DNA of 64,000 nucleotides. Origin: Cryobacterium sp. SO2. GTDB taxonomy: Bacteria; Actinomycetota; Actinomycetes; Actinomycetales; Microbacteriaceae. Position 1 is the stretch's first letter, and each line of letters opens with the position of its first letter. The notes under the pieces are model-generated. The model ran no database searches and was not told where the DNA came from. It saw only the letters and a list, made by a program, of their open reading frames with translations. The stretch is taken from the NCBI RefSeq assembly GCF_026151165.2, contig NZ_CP117849.1:1116001-1180000 (forward strand), given 5' to 3'. This document shows, in pieces, positions 25,132-33,946 of the stretch. Position numbers and translations under genes: made by a program.

Positions 25132-26111
25132 TGCCCATCTTGCCCGCGGACTTCCGCCCTGCCCGAATCCTCACTGGACTCGCCGCCTCCGCGGCCACGA
25201 TCGCCCTCCTCGCCGGCTGCAGCGCGGGCGCCCCGGCGGATGCCGATGCCGGTAGCGGGCGCACCGTCGACACGGTCCTCGGAGAAATCACAGTGCCGGA
25301 ACAGATCGACTCCGTCGTGGTCATCGAAGGACGCCGCGACCTCGATATCGCCCTGGCGCTGGAGCTGCCCGTTGTGGGGTTCCCGATCGAGGAGGAAGGC
25401 GCCCTCGAGCTGGAGTCCCCGCTCGCCGACGCCCGCTCCCTTGCCGAGGAGAACGGCGCGACGGGTCTCTTCCTGGCCGACGAGATCAACATCGAGGCGC
25501 TCGCCGAAGCCGCGCCGAGCCTCATCATCAGTCGCTCGGACGACGTCGAACCGATCCTCGACGAGCTCACCGCGATCGCGCCGGTGCTCGCGATCGGTGA
25601 ACAGGACGTCTCCACCTGGCAGCAGGACCTGCTCCTGGTGGGCGAGGCGACCGGTACCACGGCCACCGCCGAGGCCCTCATCGCGGAGTACGACGCGCGG
25701 GTCGCCGACGTGGCGGCCACCTACGCCGATGTCATCGCGACCACGCTCGTCGTGCCGCTGGGCACTGACGCCGACGGATCGCAGGTGCGCCCGAACCGCC
25801 TGCTGTCCACCGTATTGCAGGATGTCGGCGCCGCGCCGAGCGCCGCGTTCGCCGAGGCCATCGCGACCGGCGACGGCGTGGAGTCCGGGCCGGAACAGCT
25901 CTTCGACGCGTTCAAGGATGCCGACGGAATCGTCGCGCTGGTGAACGTCGCCGACGAGTGGGCCGCCACCCAGGCGAACCCGCTGTGGACCCAACTGCCG
26001 GCAGTGCAGGCCGGGCACGTCGTGCGGTCAGACAAGTCCACCCACGAGGGCGGTCCGATCACAGCGATGCACGCACTCGACGTGGTCGAAGCGCTCTACG
26101 CCACCTTCTGA
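25131..26111 (+). CDS. Iron-siderophore ABC importer, substrate-binding lipoprotein
   Basis: 326 residues. Signal peptide with lipobox LLAGCS (Cys30), then a periplasmic-binding fold of the FecB/FhuD class with IDSVVVIEGRRDLDIALAL, NIEALAEAAPSLIISRSDDVEPILDEL and a final EGGPITAMHALDVVEALY block. It captures ferric-siderophore outside the cell and hands it to the two FecCD-type permeases. The ATG at 25131 overlaps the iron box, so translation is leaderless or starts at a later codon such as TTG 25140. First gene of a four-gene transporter operon, and clearly iron-regulated. Confidence 0.92.
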   Translation: MPILPADFRPARILTGLAASAATIALLAGCSAGAPADADAGSGRTVDTVLGEITVPEQIDSVVVIEGRRDLDIALALELPVVGFPIEEEGALELESPLADARSLAEENGATGLFLADEINIEALAEAAPSLIISRSDDVEPILDELTAIAPVLAIGEQDVSTWQQDLLLVGEATGTTATAEALIAEYDARVADVAATYADVIATTLVVPLGTDADGSQVRPNRLLSTVLQDVGAAPSAAFAEAIATGDGVESGPEQLFDAFKDADGIVALVNVADEWAATQANPLWTQLPAVQAGHVVRSDKSTHEGGPITAMHALDVVEALYATF

Positions 26112-26125
26112 CCCTCGGCCTTCCC

Positions 26126-27196
26126 GTGACAGCGACACCCTCCAGCGTGCCCTCGGCGAGCCTGACCCGCGTGGCGCTCGTCGGGGTGCTCGTCGTTCTG
26201 GCCGTCGTGGTCGTCGCGGTGATCAGCCTGTTGATCGGAACCCGGCAGTTCGATCCGGCCACCGTCTTCGGCGCCCTCACCGGCACCGCGGGGGAGGAAG
26301 CGCAGACCATCGTGCTCGGCCAGCGGGTGCCGCGCACCCTGCTGGGCATCGTGGGCGGCGCAGCCCTCGCGATTGGCGGTGCCCTGGTGCAGGCGCACAC
26401 CCGCAATCCCCTGGCCGACCCTGGCCTGCTCGGCGTCACCGCGGGTTCAGCGCTCGCCGTGGTGTTGGCCGTTTCGCTCCTGGGCGTGACGACTCCGCTC
26501 GGCTACCTGTGGTTCGCGTTCGCGGGGGCCGCGACCGGTACCGTGCTTGTGGCGGTGTTCGGCACCCTGGCGACCAGACGGCGGGATGCCGGACCGGCTT
26601 CGCTGGTGCTCGCCGGTGCGGCTATCTCCGCGCTGCTCAGCGCCGTGACCGGGGTCATCCTGCTCCTGGACACCGCCACGCTCGACGTCTACAGGTTCTG
26701 GACCGTCGGCTCTCTGGCCGGCGGGCGCGGGACGGAGGCCCTCGGTGTGGTCTGGCCGTTCCTCGTTGTCGGCTTCATCCTCGCCGTGGCGCAGGCGCCC
26801 GCGCTCAATGCCCTCGCCCTCGGCGATGACATCGCCCGCAGCCTCGGCCGGAATCTGGCCGGGACGCGGGCACTCGGACTCGCTGCGGTGGTCCTGCTGG
26901 TGGGTGGCGCCGTCGCCTGCATCGGCTCGCTCGGCTTCGTGGGCCTCGTCGCCCCGCACCTCGTTCGACGGCTCTGCCGTGACGACCAGCGCGCTGTGAT
27001 CCCGCTCTCCGCCGCGGCCGGAGCTCTTCTGGTGCTGCTCGCCGACATCGTGGGACGGGTGGTCGTGGCCCCGGCCGAGCTGCCGGTCGGGATCACCCTC
27101 GGGGTCCTCGGCGGGCCGGCCTTCCTGCTGCTGGTGATCTCGGCCGCCCGCCGCCGCCGCCGCCCCAGAGCACCCAGAGCACGGACCCTCTCGTGA
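26126..27196 (+). CDS. FecCD-type iron-siderophore ABC permease
   Basis: 356 residues, about ten transmembrane helices. The RVPRTLLGIVGGAALAIGGALVQAHTRNPLADPGLLG block (key residues: RxPR, GxALAxxGxxxQ, NPLADPxLLG) defines the FecCD family. I chose GTG 26126, 14 nt after the substrate-binding gene; the longer frame from 25958 runs inside the upstream gene and is rejected. It forms the translocation pore with the following permease, and the C-terminal end is basic (RRRRRPRAPRAR). Confidence 0.93.
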   Translation: MTATPSSVPSASLTRVALVGVLVVLAVVVVAVISLLIGTRQFDPATVFGALTGTAGEEAQTIVLGQRVPRTLLGIVGGAALAIGGALVQAHTRNPLADPGLLGVTAGSALAVVLAVSLLGVTTPLGYLWFAFAGAATGTVLVAVFGTLATRRRDAGPASLVLAGAAISALLSAVTGVILLLDTATLDVYRFWTVGSLAGGRGTEALGVVWPFLVVGFILAVAQAPALNALALGDDIARSLGRNLAGTRALGLAAVVLLVGGAVACIGSLGFVGLVAPHLVRRLCRDDQRAVIPLSAAAGALLVLLADIVGRVVVAPAELPVGITLGVLGGPAFLLLVISAARRRRRPRAPRARTLS

Positions 27197-28239
27197 GCGT
27201 CATCCGGCTCGGCCCACTCTCGGTGAAAGTGCGCCCCCGCCTGCTCGTGGTGTCGGTCGTTGCCCTGACCCTGGCCGTGGTCATCGCCGTCGTCTCGCTC
27301 GGCATCGGCGACTTCGCGCTCACCCCCATGCGAGTCGTCGAGGTGATCCTCGGCGGCGGCACACCGCGGGAGGAACTCATCGTTAGCACCCTCCGGCTGC
27401 CCAGAGCCATCCTCGCCCTCGTCATCGGTGCCGCCCTGGGCATTTCCGGTGCCATCGTGCAGACCACGGCCCGCAACGCCCTCGCCAGCCCCGACCTGCT
27501 CGGGGTCACCTCCGGGGCGAGCGCCGGCGCCGTCGCGGTCATCGTGCTCGGCGGCACGAGCGGCCAGGCCGCCGGTCTGCTCCGGTCCGTCGGGGTGCCC
27601 ATCGCCGCGGTGGTCGGAGGGCTCGCCGCCGCCGCGCTCGTCGCCCTGGTGCTGCGCGTCGTGGATGCCGGCGGGGTACAGCCGATCCTCGTGGGCGTTG
27701 GCGTGTCGGCCTTTTTCGGCGGCCTGGTGAGCTGGATGATGATCGCGGCCAGCATCGACGACGCGGCCAGGGCGAACGTGTGGCTCACCGGCTCTCTGAA
27801 CGGTCGGTCGTGGCCCGAATTGACGGCGGCGGGAACGGTGACCGTGCTCGGCTTGCTCGCGCTCGTTCCGCTCGCGCCCCGGCTCGCGACCCTGTCGCTC
27901 GGCCCGGACATCGCCCGGTCGCTGGGCCTGCGCCCCCTGCCCGCCGTCGTCGCGCTGCTGGTCGTGGCCGTGGTGCTCGTCTCCGTGGCGACGGCCGTCG
28001 CCGGCCCGATCGCGTTCGTCGCGCTCGTCGCCCCGCACCTGGCGCGGATGGCGTCCCGCGCTCCAACCCCGCCGCTGTTCGTGTCGGCGGCGCTCGGCGC
28101 CCTCATCGTGGCCGGAAGCGACATCGTGGCCCGCACCGTGCTCGCCCCGATCCTCCTGCCCGTCGGCGCCGTCACCGCGGCCGTCGGCGCCCCGTTCCTG
28201 CTCTGGCTGCTCGTTCGCGGCCGAAAGGCGTCAGCATGA
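27193..28239 (+). CDS. FecCD-type iron-siderophore ABC permease, second subunit
   Basis: 348 residues, about nine or ten helices, same family as the preceding permease. Conserved LPRAILALVIGAALGISGAIVQTTARNALASPDLLGVTSG (key residues: LPR, GxALGxSGAxxQ, NALASPDLLG) is the family hallmark. GTG start in a GTGA overlap with the previous gene, so the two permease subunits are translationally coupled. The last cytoplasmic loop ends FVALVAPHLARM, the interface with the ATPase. The fusion-free, two-gene arrangement is the usual FecC/FecD heterodimer. Confidence 0.93.
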   Translation: MSVIRLGPLSVKVRPRLLVVSVVALTLAVVIAVVSLGIGDFALTPMRVVEVILGGGTPREELIVSTLRLPRAILALVIGAALGISGAIVQTTARNALASPDLLGVTSGASAGAVAVIVLGGTSGQAAGLLRSVGVPIAAVVGGLAAAALVALVLRVVDAGGVQPILVGVGVSAFFGGLVSWMMIAASIDDAARANVWLTGSLNGRSWPELTAAGTVTVLGLLALVPLAPRLATLSLGPDIARSLGLRPLPAVVALLVVAVVLVSVATAVAGPIAFVALVAPHLARMASRAPTPPLFVSAALGALIVAGSDIVARTVLAPILLPVGAVTAAVGAPFLLWLLVRGRKASA

Positions 28240-29129
28240 CCCACGACAGCACCCCTCGCCCGCCCGCCGCCGACGCCGACGAGGCGAGCGTAGACATCCG
28301 CCCGCCGGAGTCGAATCAGTTCGTGATCGACGGGCTGACCGTGCGCTATGGCGACCGGGTGGCGCTCGACCGGGTGAGCGCAACCCTCCCCGAGCGGGCG
28401 ATCACGGCGGTCATCGGGCCCAACGGCTGCGGCAAGTCCACCCTGCTGCGGGCGCTCGGCCGACTCGCCGCGGCCGACGACGGCCGTATCTCGCTCGGCG
28501 GCACCGACATCGCATCGATCAAGACCAAGCAGTACGCGCGTCGCGTGGCCATGCTGCCCCAATCACCCGTCGCCCCGGAGGGGCTCACCGTCGCGGATCT
28601 GGTGGCGCGCGGCCGGGACCCCTACCGGCACTGGTACGACCAGTGGTCACGCGGCGATGAGGAGCTCGTGCGCGAGACCCTCGTGGCGGCGGACCTGACC
28701 GAGCTGGCCGACCGGCACCTCGACTCACTCTCCGGCGGCCAGCGGCAGCGCGCCTGGATCGCGATGGCCCTCGCCCAACGCACGGGCGTGCTGCTGCTCG
28801 ACGAACCGACAAGCTTTCTGGATGTGGCCCACCAGCTGGAGGTTCTCGACCTGGTGGACAGGCTGCACGCCAATCTCGGGGTCACGGTCGTGATGGTGCT
28901 GCACGAGCTCAGCCTGGCCGCCAAGCACGCCGACCACCTTGTGGCCATGAAGGACGGCCGGATCGTCACCACCGGAACCCCAGCCGAGGTCGTGACGCAT
29001 GATGTGCTGGCCGAGGTCTTCGGGATCGAGGCCGAGATCGTCCCCGACCGGCGCACCGGCCGGCCGCTCGTGATCCCCACGGGCCTGAGCGGGCGTGCGG
29101 CCACCGGAGTGCAGCGTGGGAGGATCTGA
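28236..29129 (+). CDS. FecE-type iron-siderophore ABC importer, ATP-binding protein
   Basis: 297 residues. ABC ATPase with Walker A GPNGCGKST, signature LSGGQRQR, Walker B LLLDEPTSFLD and switch His in VLHELSLAA. The ABC-import type is fixed by GLTVADLVARGRDPYRHWY, the standard siderophore-ATPase loop. The start ATG 28236 lies in an ATGA overlap with the permease; an upstream frame from 27780 is out of phase with the family start. The first 30 residues are a disordered leader. Drives transport of the ferric-siderophore bound by the upstream lipoprotein. Confidence 0.95.
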   Translation: MTHDSTPRPPAADADEASVDIRPPESNQFVIDGLTVRYGDRVALDRVSATLPERAITAVIGPNGCGKSTLLRALGRLAAADDGRISLGGTDIASIKTKQYARRVAMLPQSPVAPEGLTVADLVARGRDPYRHWYDQWSRGDEELVRETLVAADLTELADRHLDSLSGGQRQRAWIAMALAQRTGVLLLDEPTSFLDVAHQLEVLDLVDRLHANLGVTVVMVLHELSLAAKHADHLVAMKDGRIVTTGTPAEVVTHDVLAEVFGIEAEIVPDRRTGRPLVIPTGLSGRAATGVQRGRI

Positions 29130-29131
29130 CC

Positions 29132-29842
29132 ATGAGTGACATCGCGGTCTTGCCCGCCGCCAGTGCGACAGTGCGCGCGGCCGACTCCGTTCGACGGCTC
29201 ATCACCTCCGGCCGGCTTGCCCCCGGCAGCCGGCTGATCGAGAGCCGGCTGGCGGCCGATCTCGGCGTGTCCAGGTCGCCCCTGCGTGAGGCGTTGCGGG
29301 TGCTCGAGGAGGAGGGGTTGCTCTCCTCGGTGCCCAACCACGGGGTGACCGTCACCGAGCTCAGCGCGCAGGACGTCTACGAGATCTACACGCTCCGGCG
29401 CACCCTGGAGGAGATGGCCGTGCGGATCGGGGTGCCGGTCACCGATCCTGCGCGACTGGAGCGCCTCGACGGTGCCTTCGCGCAGATGCTCGAAAACGCG
29501 CACAACGGTGACGAGGACTCGGCCGCCGAAGACAGCCACCGCTTCCACCTCGCGCTCGTCGGCCTGGCCGGGCATTCCCGCCTGGAGCACAGCTACCGCT
29601 CACTCGCGCTCCAGCTCACGATGCACCTGAACCGGCGCGCCCGTGCGGCGAGCGAGACCCTGGTCGAACGGGCTGAACGCCACCGGCGGGTACTCGACCT
29701 GGTGCGGGCCGGCGACGCCGAGGCCGTCATCACCGAGCTCGCCGACGGGGCGGCCGTCACCCTCGTGCGCCGGCTGGGCGGTCCGGGCCTGCTGACTCCC
29801 GAAGCCGAACGCTGGTACCTGGCGGCGCTGGCCCACGACTGA
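29132..29842 (+). CDS. GntR family transcriptional regulator (FadR subfamily)
   Basis: 236 residues. N-terminal winged helix: AADSVRRLITSGRLAPGSRLIESRLAADLGVSRSPLREALRVLEEEGLL (key residues: LITSGRL, PGSRL, VSRSPLREALRVLEEEGLL). C-terminal FCD domain (res about 85-225) with EDSHRFHLALVGLAGHSRL, whose His/Asp residues bind a metal and small carboxylate in relatives. It starts two bases after the FecE stop, so it is co-transcribed with the iron importer. Its effector and targets cannot be read from the sequence; sensing a metabolite linked to siderophore or iron use is one possibility. Confidence 0.9.
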   Translation: MSDIAVLPAASATVRAADSVRRLITSGRLAPGSRLIESRLAADLGVSRSPLREALRVLEEEGLLSSVPNHGVTVTELSAQDVYEIYTLRRTLEEMAVRIGVPVTDPARLERLDGAFAQMLENAHNGDEDSAAEDSHRFHLALVGLAGHSRLEHSYRSLALQLTMHLNRRARAASETLVERAERHRRVLDLVRAGDAEAVITELADGAAVTLVRRLGGPGLLTPEAERWYLAALAHD

Positions 29843-29895
29843 CGGATGACTGTGCGGACCGGGGCAGTTGCGGCCGCCGACCCGAAGGTTCTCGG

Positions 29896-30096
29896 TCAGA
29901 GCAGCCGTTCGACGAGGTCTTCCTGCTCGTGCGCCGCGCCGCAGTACCCGCGGTGACCCAGCGCCGTCGACACGCGCAGGGTGACCCAACCGTTGCGGTC
30001 CGCCCTGTCGTGGTCGGCCAGACGGCAGGGGCGCAGCCGATCTTCGCGGCTCGCCAGGAGGCGGGCAAGCGGAGTCAGTGGCGGGGTCTGGGCCAT
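29896..30096 (-). CDS. Small conserved-looking hypothetical protein
   Basis: 66 residues (MAQTPPLTPLARLLASREDRL...EDLVERLL). Contains a basic helix and a Cys-x-rich middle segment (RPCRLADHDRADRNGW, GYCGAAHEQ). I do not recognise it. It is divergent from the Tad operon and follows the GntR gene convergently. It may be a small actinobacterial orphan; codon bias is compatible with real coding and there is no competing frame. Confidence 0.4.
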   Translation of the reverse strand: MAQTPPLTPLARLLASREDRLRPCRLADHDRADRNGWVTLRVSTALGHRGYCGAAHEQEDLVERLL

Positions 30097-30251
30097 ATGC
30101 CCAACCTAGAACCCGGACCGGGCCGATTCGGCGCATCCGGTCGGTTGGCGCACCCCCAGTAGGGGGCGACATTTCGGGCGCCCAGTTGCCCTAAAAGGCC
30201 GGCTGTGGATAACTCGCACGCGGCGGACCGCTCGTGGCGCAGGATTCCTAC

Positions 30252-31484
30252 ATGAGCGAGGCCGTGCGCATCATCACCGAGCAGGTGCGGCTTCGCGTGC
30301 GCCGCGACGGCGTCGACCTGGCCGCCAACGACACCCTGGCCGACCAGTACGTGCGCGACGAGGTGCGCCGGTACAGCGAACGGGCGCTGGGCGGGTCGAT
30401 GCCGCTGATCGTCGACGAGTTCCAGGCGGCCAGGGAGGTGGTCGCCGCGCTCACCGGCTTCGGCGCCCTGCAACCGTTCCTCGACGACCCCGAGATCGAG
30501 GAGATCTGGATCAACTCGCCCACTCGGGTGTTCGTTGCCAGGGACGGCGTGCCCGAGCTGACCACGATGGTGCTCACCGAACGCGAGGTGCGCGACCTGG
30601 TCGAGCGGATGCTGCAAGCCTCCGGCCGCCGCGTCGACCTCTCGTCCCCGTTCGTCGACGCGTCCCTGCCCGACGGATCCCGGCTGCACGTGGTGATCCC
30701 CGACATCACCCAGCGGCACTGGTCGGTCAACATCCGCAAGTTCACCCGGCGCATCCGCGATCTCACCCAGCTGGTCGCGCTGGGCGCGCTCACCCAGCCG
30801 GCCGCCGACTTCCTGCGGGTGTGCGTGCGCGGCGGGCAGAACATCCTGGTCTCCGGCGCCACCCACACCGGCAAGACCACCATGCTCAACGCGCTGCTGT
30901 CGGCCACCCGGCGCACCGAACGCATCGTGACCGTGGAGGAGACCTTCGAACTGAGCGTGGGCGCCCGCGATGTGGTGGCCATGCAGTGCCGGCAGCCGAG
31001 CCTGGAGGGCGCGGGCGAGATCACTCTGCGCCGGCTGATCAAGGAGTCGCTGCGGATGCGCCCTGACCGGCTGGTGGTAGGAGAGGTGCGCGAGGCGGAG
31101 AGCCTCGACCTGCTCATCGCCCTCAACAGCGGCCTGCCCGGCATGTGTTCGATCCACGCCAACAGTGCCAGGGATGCGCTGGGCAAGCTGTCCACGCTGC
31201 CCCTGCTGGCCGGGCGCAACATCGACTCCGCCTTCGTGTTGCCCACCGTGGCCGGCTGCATCGACATCGTCGTGCACTGCGAGATCGACCGGCACGGTCG
31301 CCGCCGGGTGACCGAGATCATCGCGCCCAGCGGCCAACTCACCGGCGCCACCATCGAGGCGAGTCCGCTGTTCCTGATGAAGGACGGCGTGCTCGAACAC
31401 ACCGGAGGATTCCCCACCAAACTCGCCAAGTTCCGGGCCGCCGGCCTGGACCCCGCCGAGGTTCTGCGGAGGGGAGCGGCATGA
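30252..31484 (+). CDS. tadA: Tad/Flp pilus assembly ATPase (TadA/CpaF-type)
   Basis: About 410 residues. A secretion-superfamily ATPase that powers Flp pilus assembly at the inner membrane. Walker A is GATHTGKTTM (near res 210), the Asp box and Walker B region RPDRLVVGEVREAESLDLL, and an N-terminal region with GFGALQPFLDDPEIEEIWIN, all typical of CpaF/TadA. I set the start at ATG 30252 because CAGGA lies seven bases upstream; the in-frame GTG 30234 would place the same codons within a weak leader. First gene of a coupled seven-gene Tad locus; the stop overlaps the tadB start (ATGA). Confidence 0.9.
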   Translation: MSEAVRIITEQVRLRVRRDGVDLAANDTLADQYVRDEVRRYSERALGGSMPLIVDEFQAAREVVAALTGFGALQPFLDDPEIEEIWINSPTRVFVARDGVPELTTMVLTEREVRDLVERMLQASGRRVDLSSPFVDASLPDGSRLHVVIPDITQRHWSVNIRKFTRRIRDLTQLVALGALTQPAADFLRVCVRGGQNILVSGATHTGKTTMLNALLSATRRTERIVTVEETFELSVGARDVVAMQCRQPSLEGAGEITLRRLIKESLRMRPDRLVVGEVREAESLDLLIALNSGLPGMCSIHANSARDALGKLSTLPLLAGRNIDSAFVLPTVAGCIDIVVHCEIDRHGRRRVTEIIAPSGQLTGATIEASPLFLMKDGVLEHTGGFPTKLAKFRAAGLDPAEVLRRGAA

Positions 31485-32341
31485 TCCTCATGCTGGGCAG
31501 CCTCCTCGGTGCCGGCCTGGTGCTGATGAGCGCGCCGCTGCTGTGGCCCGCCTCCCGCACCGGGAACAGGGGCGGCCGGCTGCTGGACGGCTGGCGGGCC
31601 CGCCTGGCTCAGGCCGGGTTCGGGTCGCTGCCGCTGTCGGTGTTCACCACGCTGTCCGGGGTGCTCGCCGTGGCCGCCGCCGCGCTCGCCGAGGCGCTGC
31701 TCGGAGTTCGGGCGCTCACCGTCGTCGCCGGCCTGACCTGGCTGATCCTGCCTACCCTTCTGGTGCTGTGGCGGGCCAGGGCCAGGCGCCGGCTCAACCG
31801 CACGGTGTGGCCGGACGTCGTCGACCACCTCGTCTCGGCGGTGCGGTCCGGCCTGGCGCTGCCCGACGCCGTGAGCAGCCTCTCGCAGGCCGGGCCGGTG
31901 GCCACCCGCACCGCGTTCGCCGAGTTCGAACGCGAATACCGGGCCACCGGCAACTTCGGCTACAGCGTCGACCGGCTCAAGTCCTCCCTCGCCGACCCGT
32001 TCGCCGACCGCCTGCTCGAGACCCTGCGGATGGCGCGGGAGGTGGGCGGCAGCGACCTCACCGTGGTGCTGCGCAGCCTGTCCAGCTGGCTGCGACAGGA
32101 TGCCGCCGTGCGCGCCGAGGTCGAGGCCAAGCAGTCCTGGGTGGTCAATGCCGCCCGGCTCGGTGTCGCGGCGCCGTGGATCGTGCTCGTCCTGATCAGT
32201 TCTCGGCCGGAGGCCGCGCAAGCCTTCAACACCGCCGCGGGCACCGTCGTCATCCTCGGCGGCCTCACGGTGTCGGTGCTGGCCTACCGGGTGATGCTGA
32301 TGCTGGGGCGGCTGCCCGAGGAACGCCGGTGGTTCCAATGA
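31481..32341 (+). CDS. tadB: Tad pilus assembly inner-membrane protein (TadB-type)
   Basis: 286 residues. Two N-terminal helices, a cytoplasmic T2SSF (GspF-like) domain with DVVDHLVSAVRSGLALPDAVSSLSQAGP (the first half of the F-domain hairpin), then a closing pair of helices. T2SSF proteins couple TadA ATP use to pilin polymerisation. ATG 31481 sits in an ATGA overlap, with AGGGGAG upstream; the longer frame from 31145 is in the middle of tadA and is rejected. Pairs with TadC, whose gene follows in another ATGA overlap. Confidence 0.88.
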   Translation: MILMLGSLLGAGLVLMSAPLLWPASRTGNRGGRLLDGWRARLAQAGFGSLPLSVFTTLSGVLAVAAAALAEALLGVRALTVVAGLTWLILPTLLVLWRARARRRLNRTVWPDVVDHLVSAVRSGLALPDAVSSLSQAGPVATRTAFAEFEREYRATGNFGYSVDRLKSSLADPFADRLLETLRMAREVGGSDLTVVLRSLSSWLRQDAAVRAEVEAKQSWVVNAARLGVAAPWIVLVLISSRPEAAQAFNTAAGTVVILGGLTVSVLAYRVMLMLGRLPEERRWFQ

Positions 32342-33273
32342 ACACGATCGCCTGGGGCGCCTTTTTCGGGTCGATGCTGGGCATCGGGTTGTGGTCGCTG
32401 GTGAGCCTCACCCCGCGGCTCAGCCGGCCGCGTCTCGCGAATCGGTTGGCGCCGTACCTGCTCGACGTGTCGGCGGAGGCGCGCATCGTCGTCGGCCGGC
32501 GCTCGGTCGACCCGATCCCCGTGCTGGGCACCCTGTTCTCGCCGGTGTTCACCGCACTCGCCCAGGCCCTAGCCGGCGCGCTCGGCGGCGCCGACGTCAT
32601 CGCCAGACGCCTGCGCCAGTCCGGCTCGGCACGCTCGGTCGAGGCGTTCCGCTCCGAACAGCTGGCCTGGGGCCTGATCGGCCTGGCCGCCGCGCTGCTC
32701 ACGATTCTCGGCACACCCCTCGGCCGGGCCTGGCCGCTGGTCGTGCAGTTGGCCGCGCCTGTCGTCGCCGCCACGGCGGGGGTGGTGCTGCGGGACTCGG
32801 TGCTGAAACGGGCGGCGACGGCACGGCTGGCCCGGATGGACAGCGAACTGCCCACCATCCTCGAATTCCTCACCCTGTCCCTCGCGGCCGGGGAAGGCAT
32901 CCTCGACGCCCTGCGGCGGGTGGCGCGCAGCACCTCGGGGGAGCTCTCGCGTGAGTTCGCCGGGGTGGTCGGCGACGTGCACGCGGGGGTCTCAGTCACC
33001 GCGGCGCTCACCGACCTGTCCCGGCGGATGCGCCTCACCTCGCTGACCCGTTTTGTGGACCAGGTCGTCGGCGCGATCGACCGAGGCTCCCCGTTAGCCG
33101 AGGTGCTGCGGGCGCAGGCGCAGGATGGCCGCGAGGAAGCGAAGCGGCACCTGCTCGAGGCCGCCGGCAAGAAAGAGGTGGCGATGATGGTGCCGCTGGT
33201 GTTCCTGATCCTGCCGATGACCATCGTGTTCGCGATTTTCCCCGGCCTGTTCGTGCTGCAGGCCGGCTTCTAG
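32338..33273 (+). CDS. tadC: Tad pilus assembly inner-membrane protein (TadC-type)
   Basis: 311 residues with a T2SSF domain (res about 165-270: LPTILEFLTLSLAAGEGILDALRRVA and the FVDQVVGAIDRGSPLAEVLRAQAQ hairpin) and helices at both ends. It forms the platform with TadB. ATG 32338 is in an ATGA overlap with tadB; the earlier in-frame reading at 31543 is inside tadB. C-terminus KKEVAMMVPLVFLILPMTIVFAIFPG is the standard TadC helix. 70 nt separate it from the small pilin-like gene. Confidence 0.88.
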   Translation: MNTIAWGAFFGSMLGIGLWSLVSLTPRLSRPRLANRLAPYLLDVSAEARIVVGRRSVDPIPVLGTLFSPVFTALAQALAGALGGADVIARRLRQSGSARSVEAFRSEQLAWGLIGLAAALLTILGTPLGRAWPLVVQLAAPVVAATAGVVLRDSVLKRAATARLARMDSELPTILEFLTLSLAAGEGILDALRRVARSTSGELSREFAGVVGDVHAGVSVTAALTDLSRRMRLTSLTRFVDQVVGAIDRGSPLAEVLRAQAQDGREEAKRHLLEAAGKKEVAMMVPLVFLILPMTIVFAIFPGLFVLQAGF

Positions 33274-33343
33274 GCATACCCGAACCGTGCGACCAGAACC
33301 ACCCCGCACCATCCGTGCACCACCCAGAAGAAAGCAGGACACC

Positions 33344-33529
33344 GTGAGTCTCATCATCCAGTTTCAAAACCGTATCCGCGCCTGGCTGCACGACGAGAGG
33401 GGTGACGTGCCCGGCTGGGTGCTCATCACTCTGATGACGGCCGGGCTCGTCATGATCATCTGGGGTCTGGCCGGACCGGCCCTCAGCGGCATCTTCGAGC
33501 AGGCCATCGACCGGGTCAGCGGCATCTGA
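33344..33529 (+). CDS. Short Flp-like pilin / TadE-class small membrane peptide
   Basis: 61 residues from GTG 33344 (VSLIIQFQNRIRAWLHDERGDVPGWVLITLMTAGLVM...). A basic amphipathic helix is followed by a Glu/Gly-Asp cleavage-like site (ERGDVPGWVLI) and a single hydrophobic helix, the layout of a class III prepilin. GTG 33344 was chosen because AGGA precedes it by about five bases and the longer in-frame start adds an Arg/Pro tail. It is probably the major Flp-type pilin; no canonical G/XXXXEY site is present, so the identification stays tentative. Confidence 0.6.
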   Translation: MSLIIQFQNRIRAWLHDERGDVPGWVLITLMTAGLVMIIWGLAGPALSGIFEQAIDRVSGI

Positions 33530-33535
33530 CGCGCC

Positions 33536-33946
33536 ATGATCCGCGGCTGGCGCGGTGCTCCGGGCGACACCGAACGCGGTTCGGCCGTGGCCGAGTTCAT
33601 GATGGTGACCGCCCTGCTCACCGCGCTCACCCTCGCCGTGCTGCAGCTGGCGCTGGCGCTGCACATCCGCAACACAGTGCTGGACGCCGCCGCCGAAGGC
33701 GCCCGGTATGCCGCCCTGGCCGACAGCGGGCTAGACCGCGGTGCCGAGCGCAGCCGCGACCTGATCACGGCGGCGCTCGGACCGGCCTACGCCGCGGATG
33801 TCTCGGCGAGCTACACCGAGGTCGCCGGGCAGCCGGGTGTGCGGGTGCGGGTGGTGGCCCCGCTGCCGTTGTTCGGGTTGCTGGGCATGGATCGGGGTTT
33901 GGAGGTGGAAGGCCATGCGGCCGTGGAGGGATTGGCGGATGACTGA
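33536..33946 (+). CDS. TadE-like pseudopilin
   Basis: 136 residues. N-terminal basic stretch, then ERGSAVAEFMMVTALLTALTLAVLQLAL, the Gly-x-hydrophobic processing site and single helix of TadE-like proteins (E at +5 of the helix). The extracellular part contains RNTVLDAAAEGARYAALADSG. It is presumably processed by a prepilin peptidase and incorporated in or at the base of the pilus. The stop (33946) overlaps the next gene's start by eight bases, confirming a coupled tandem set of TadE/F-type genes. Confidence 0.8.
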   Translation: MIRGWRGAPGDTERGSAVAEFMMVTALLTALTLAVLQLALALHIRNTVLDAAAEGARYAALADSGLDRGAERSRDLITAALGPAYAADVSASYTEVAGQPGVRVRVVAPLPLFGLLGMDRGLEVEGHAAVEGLADD

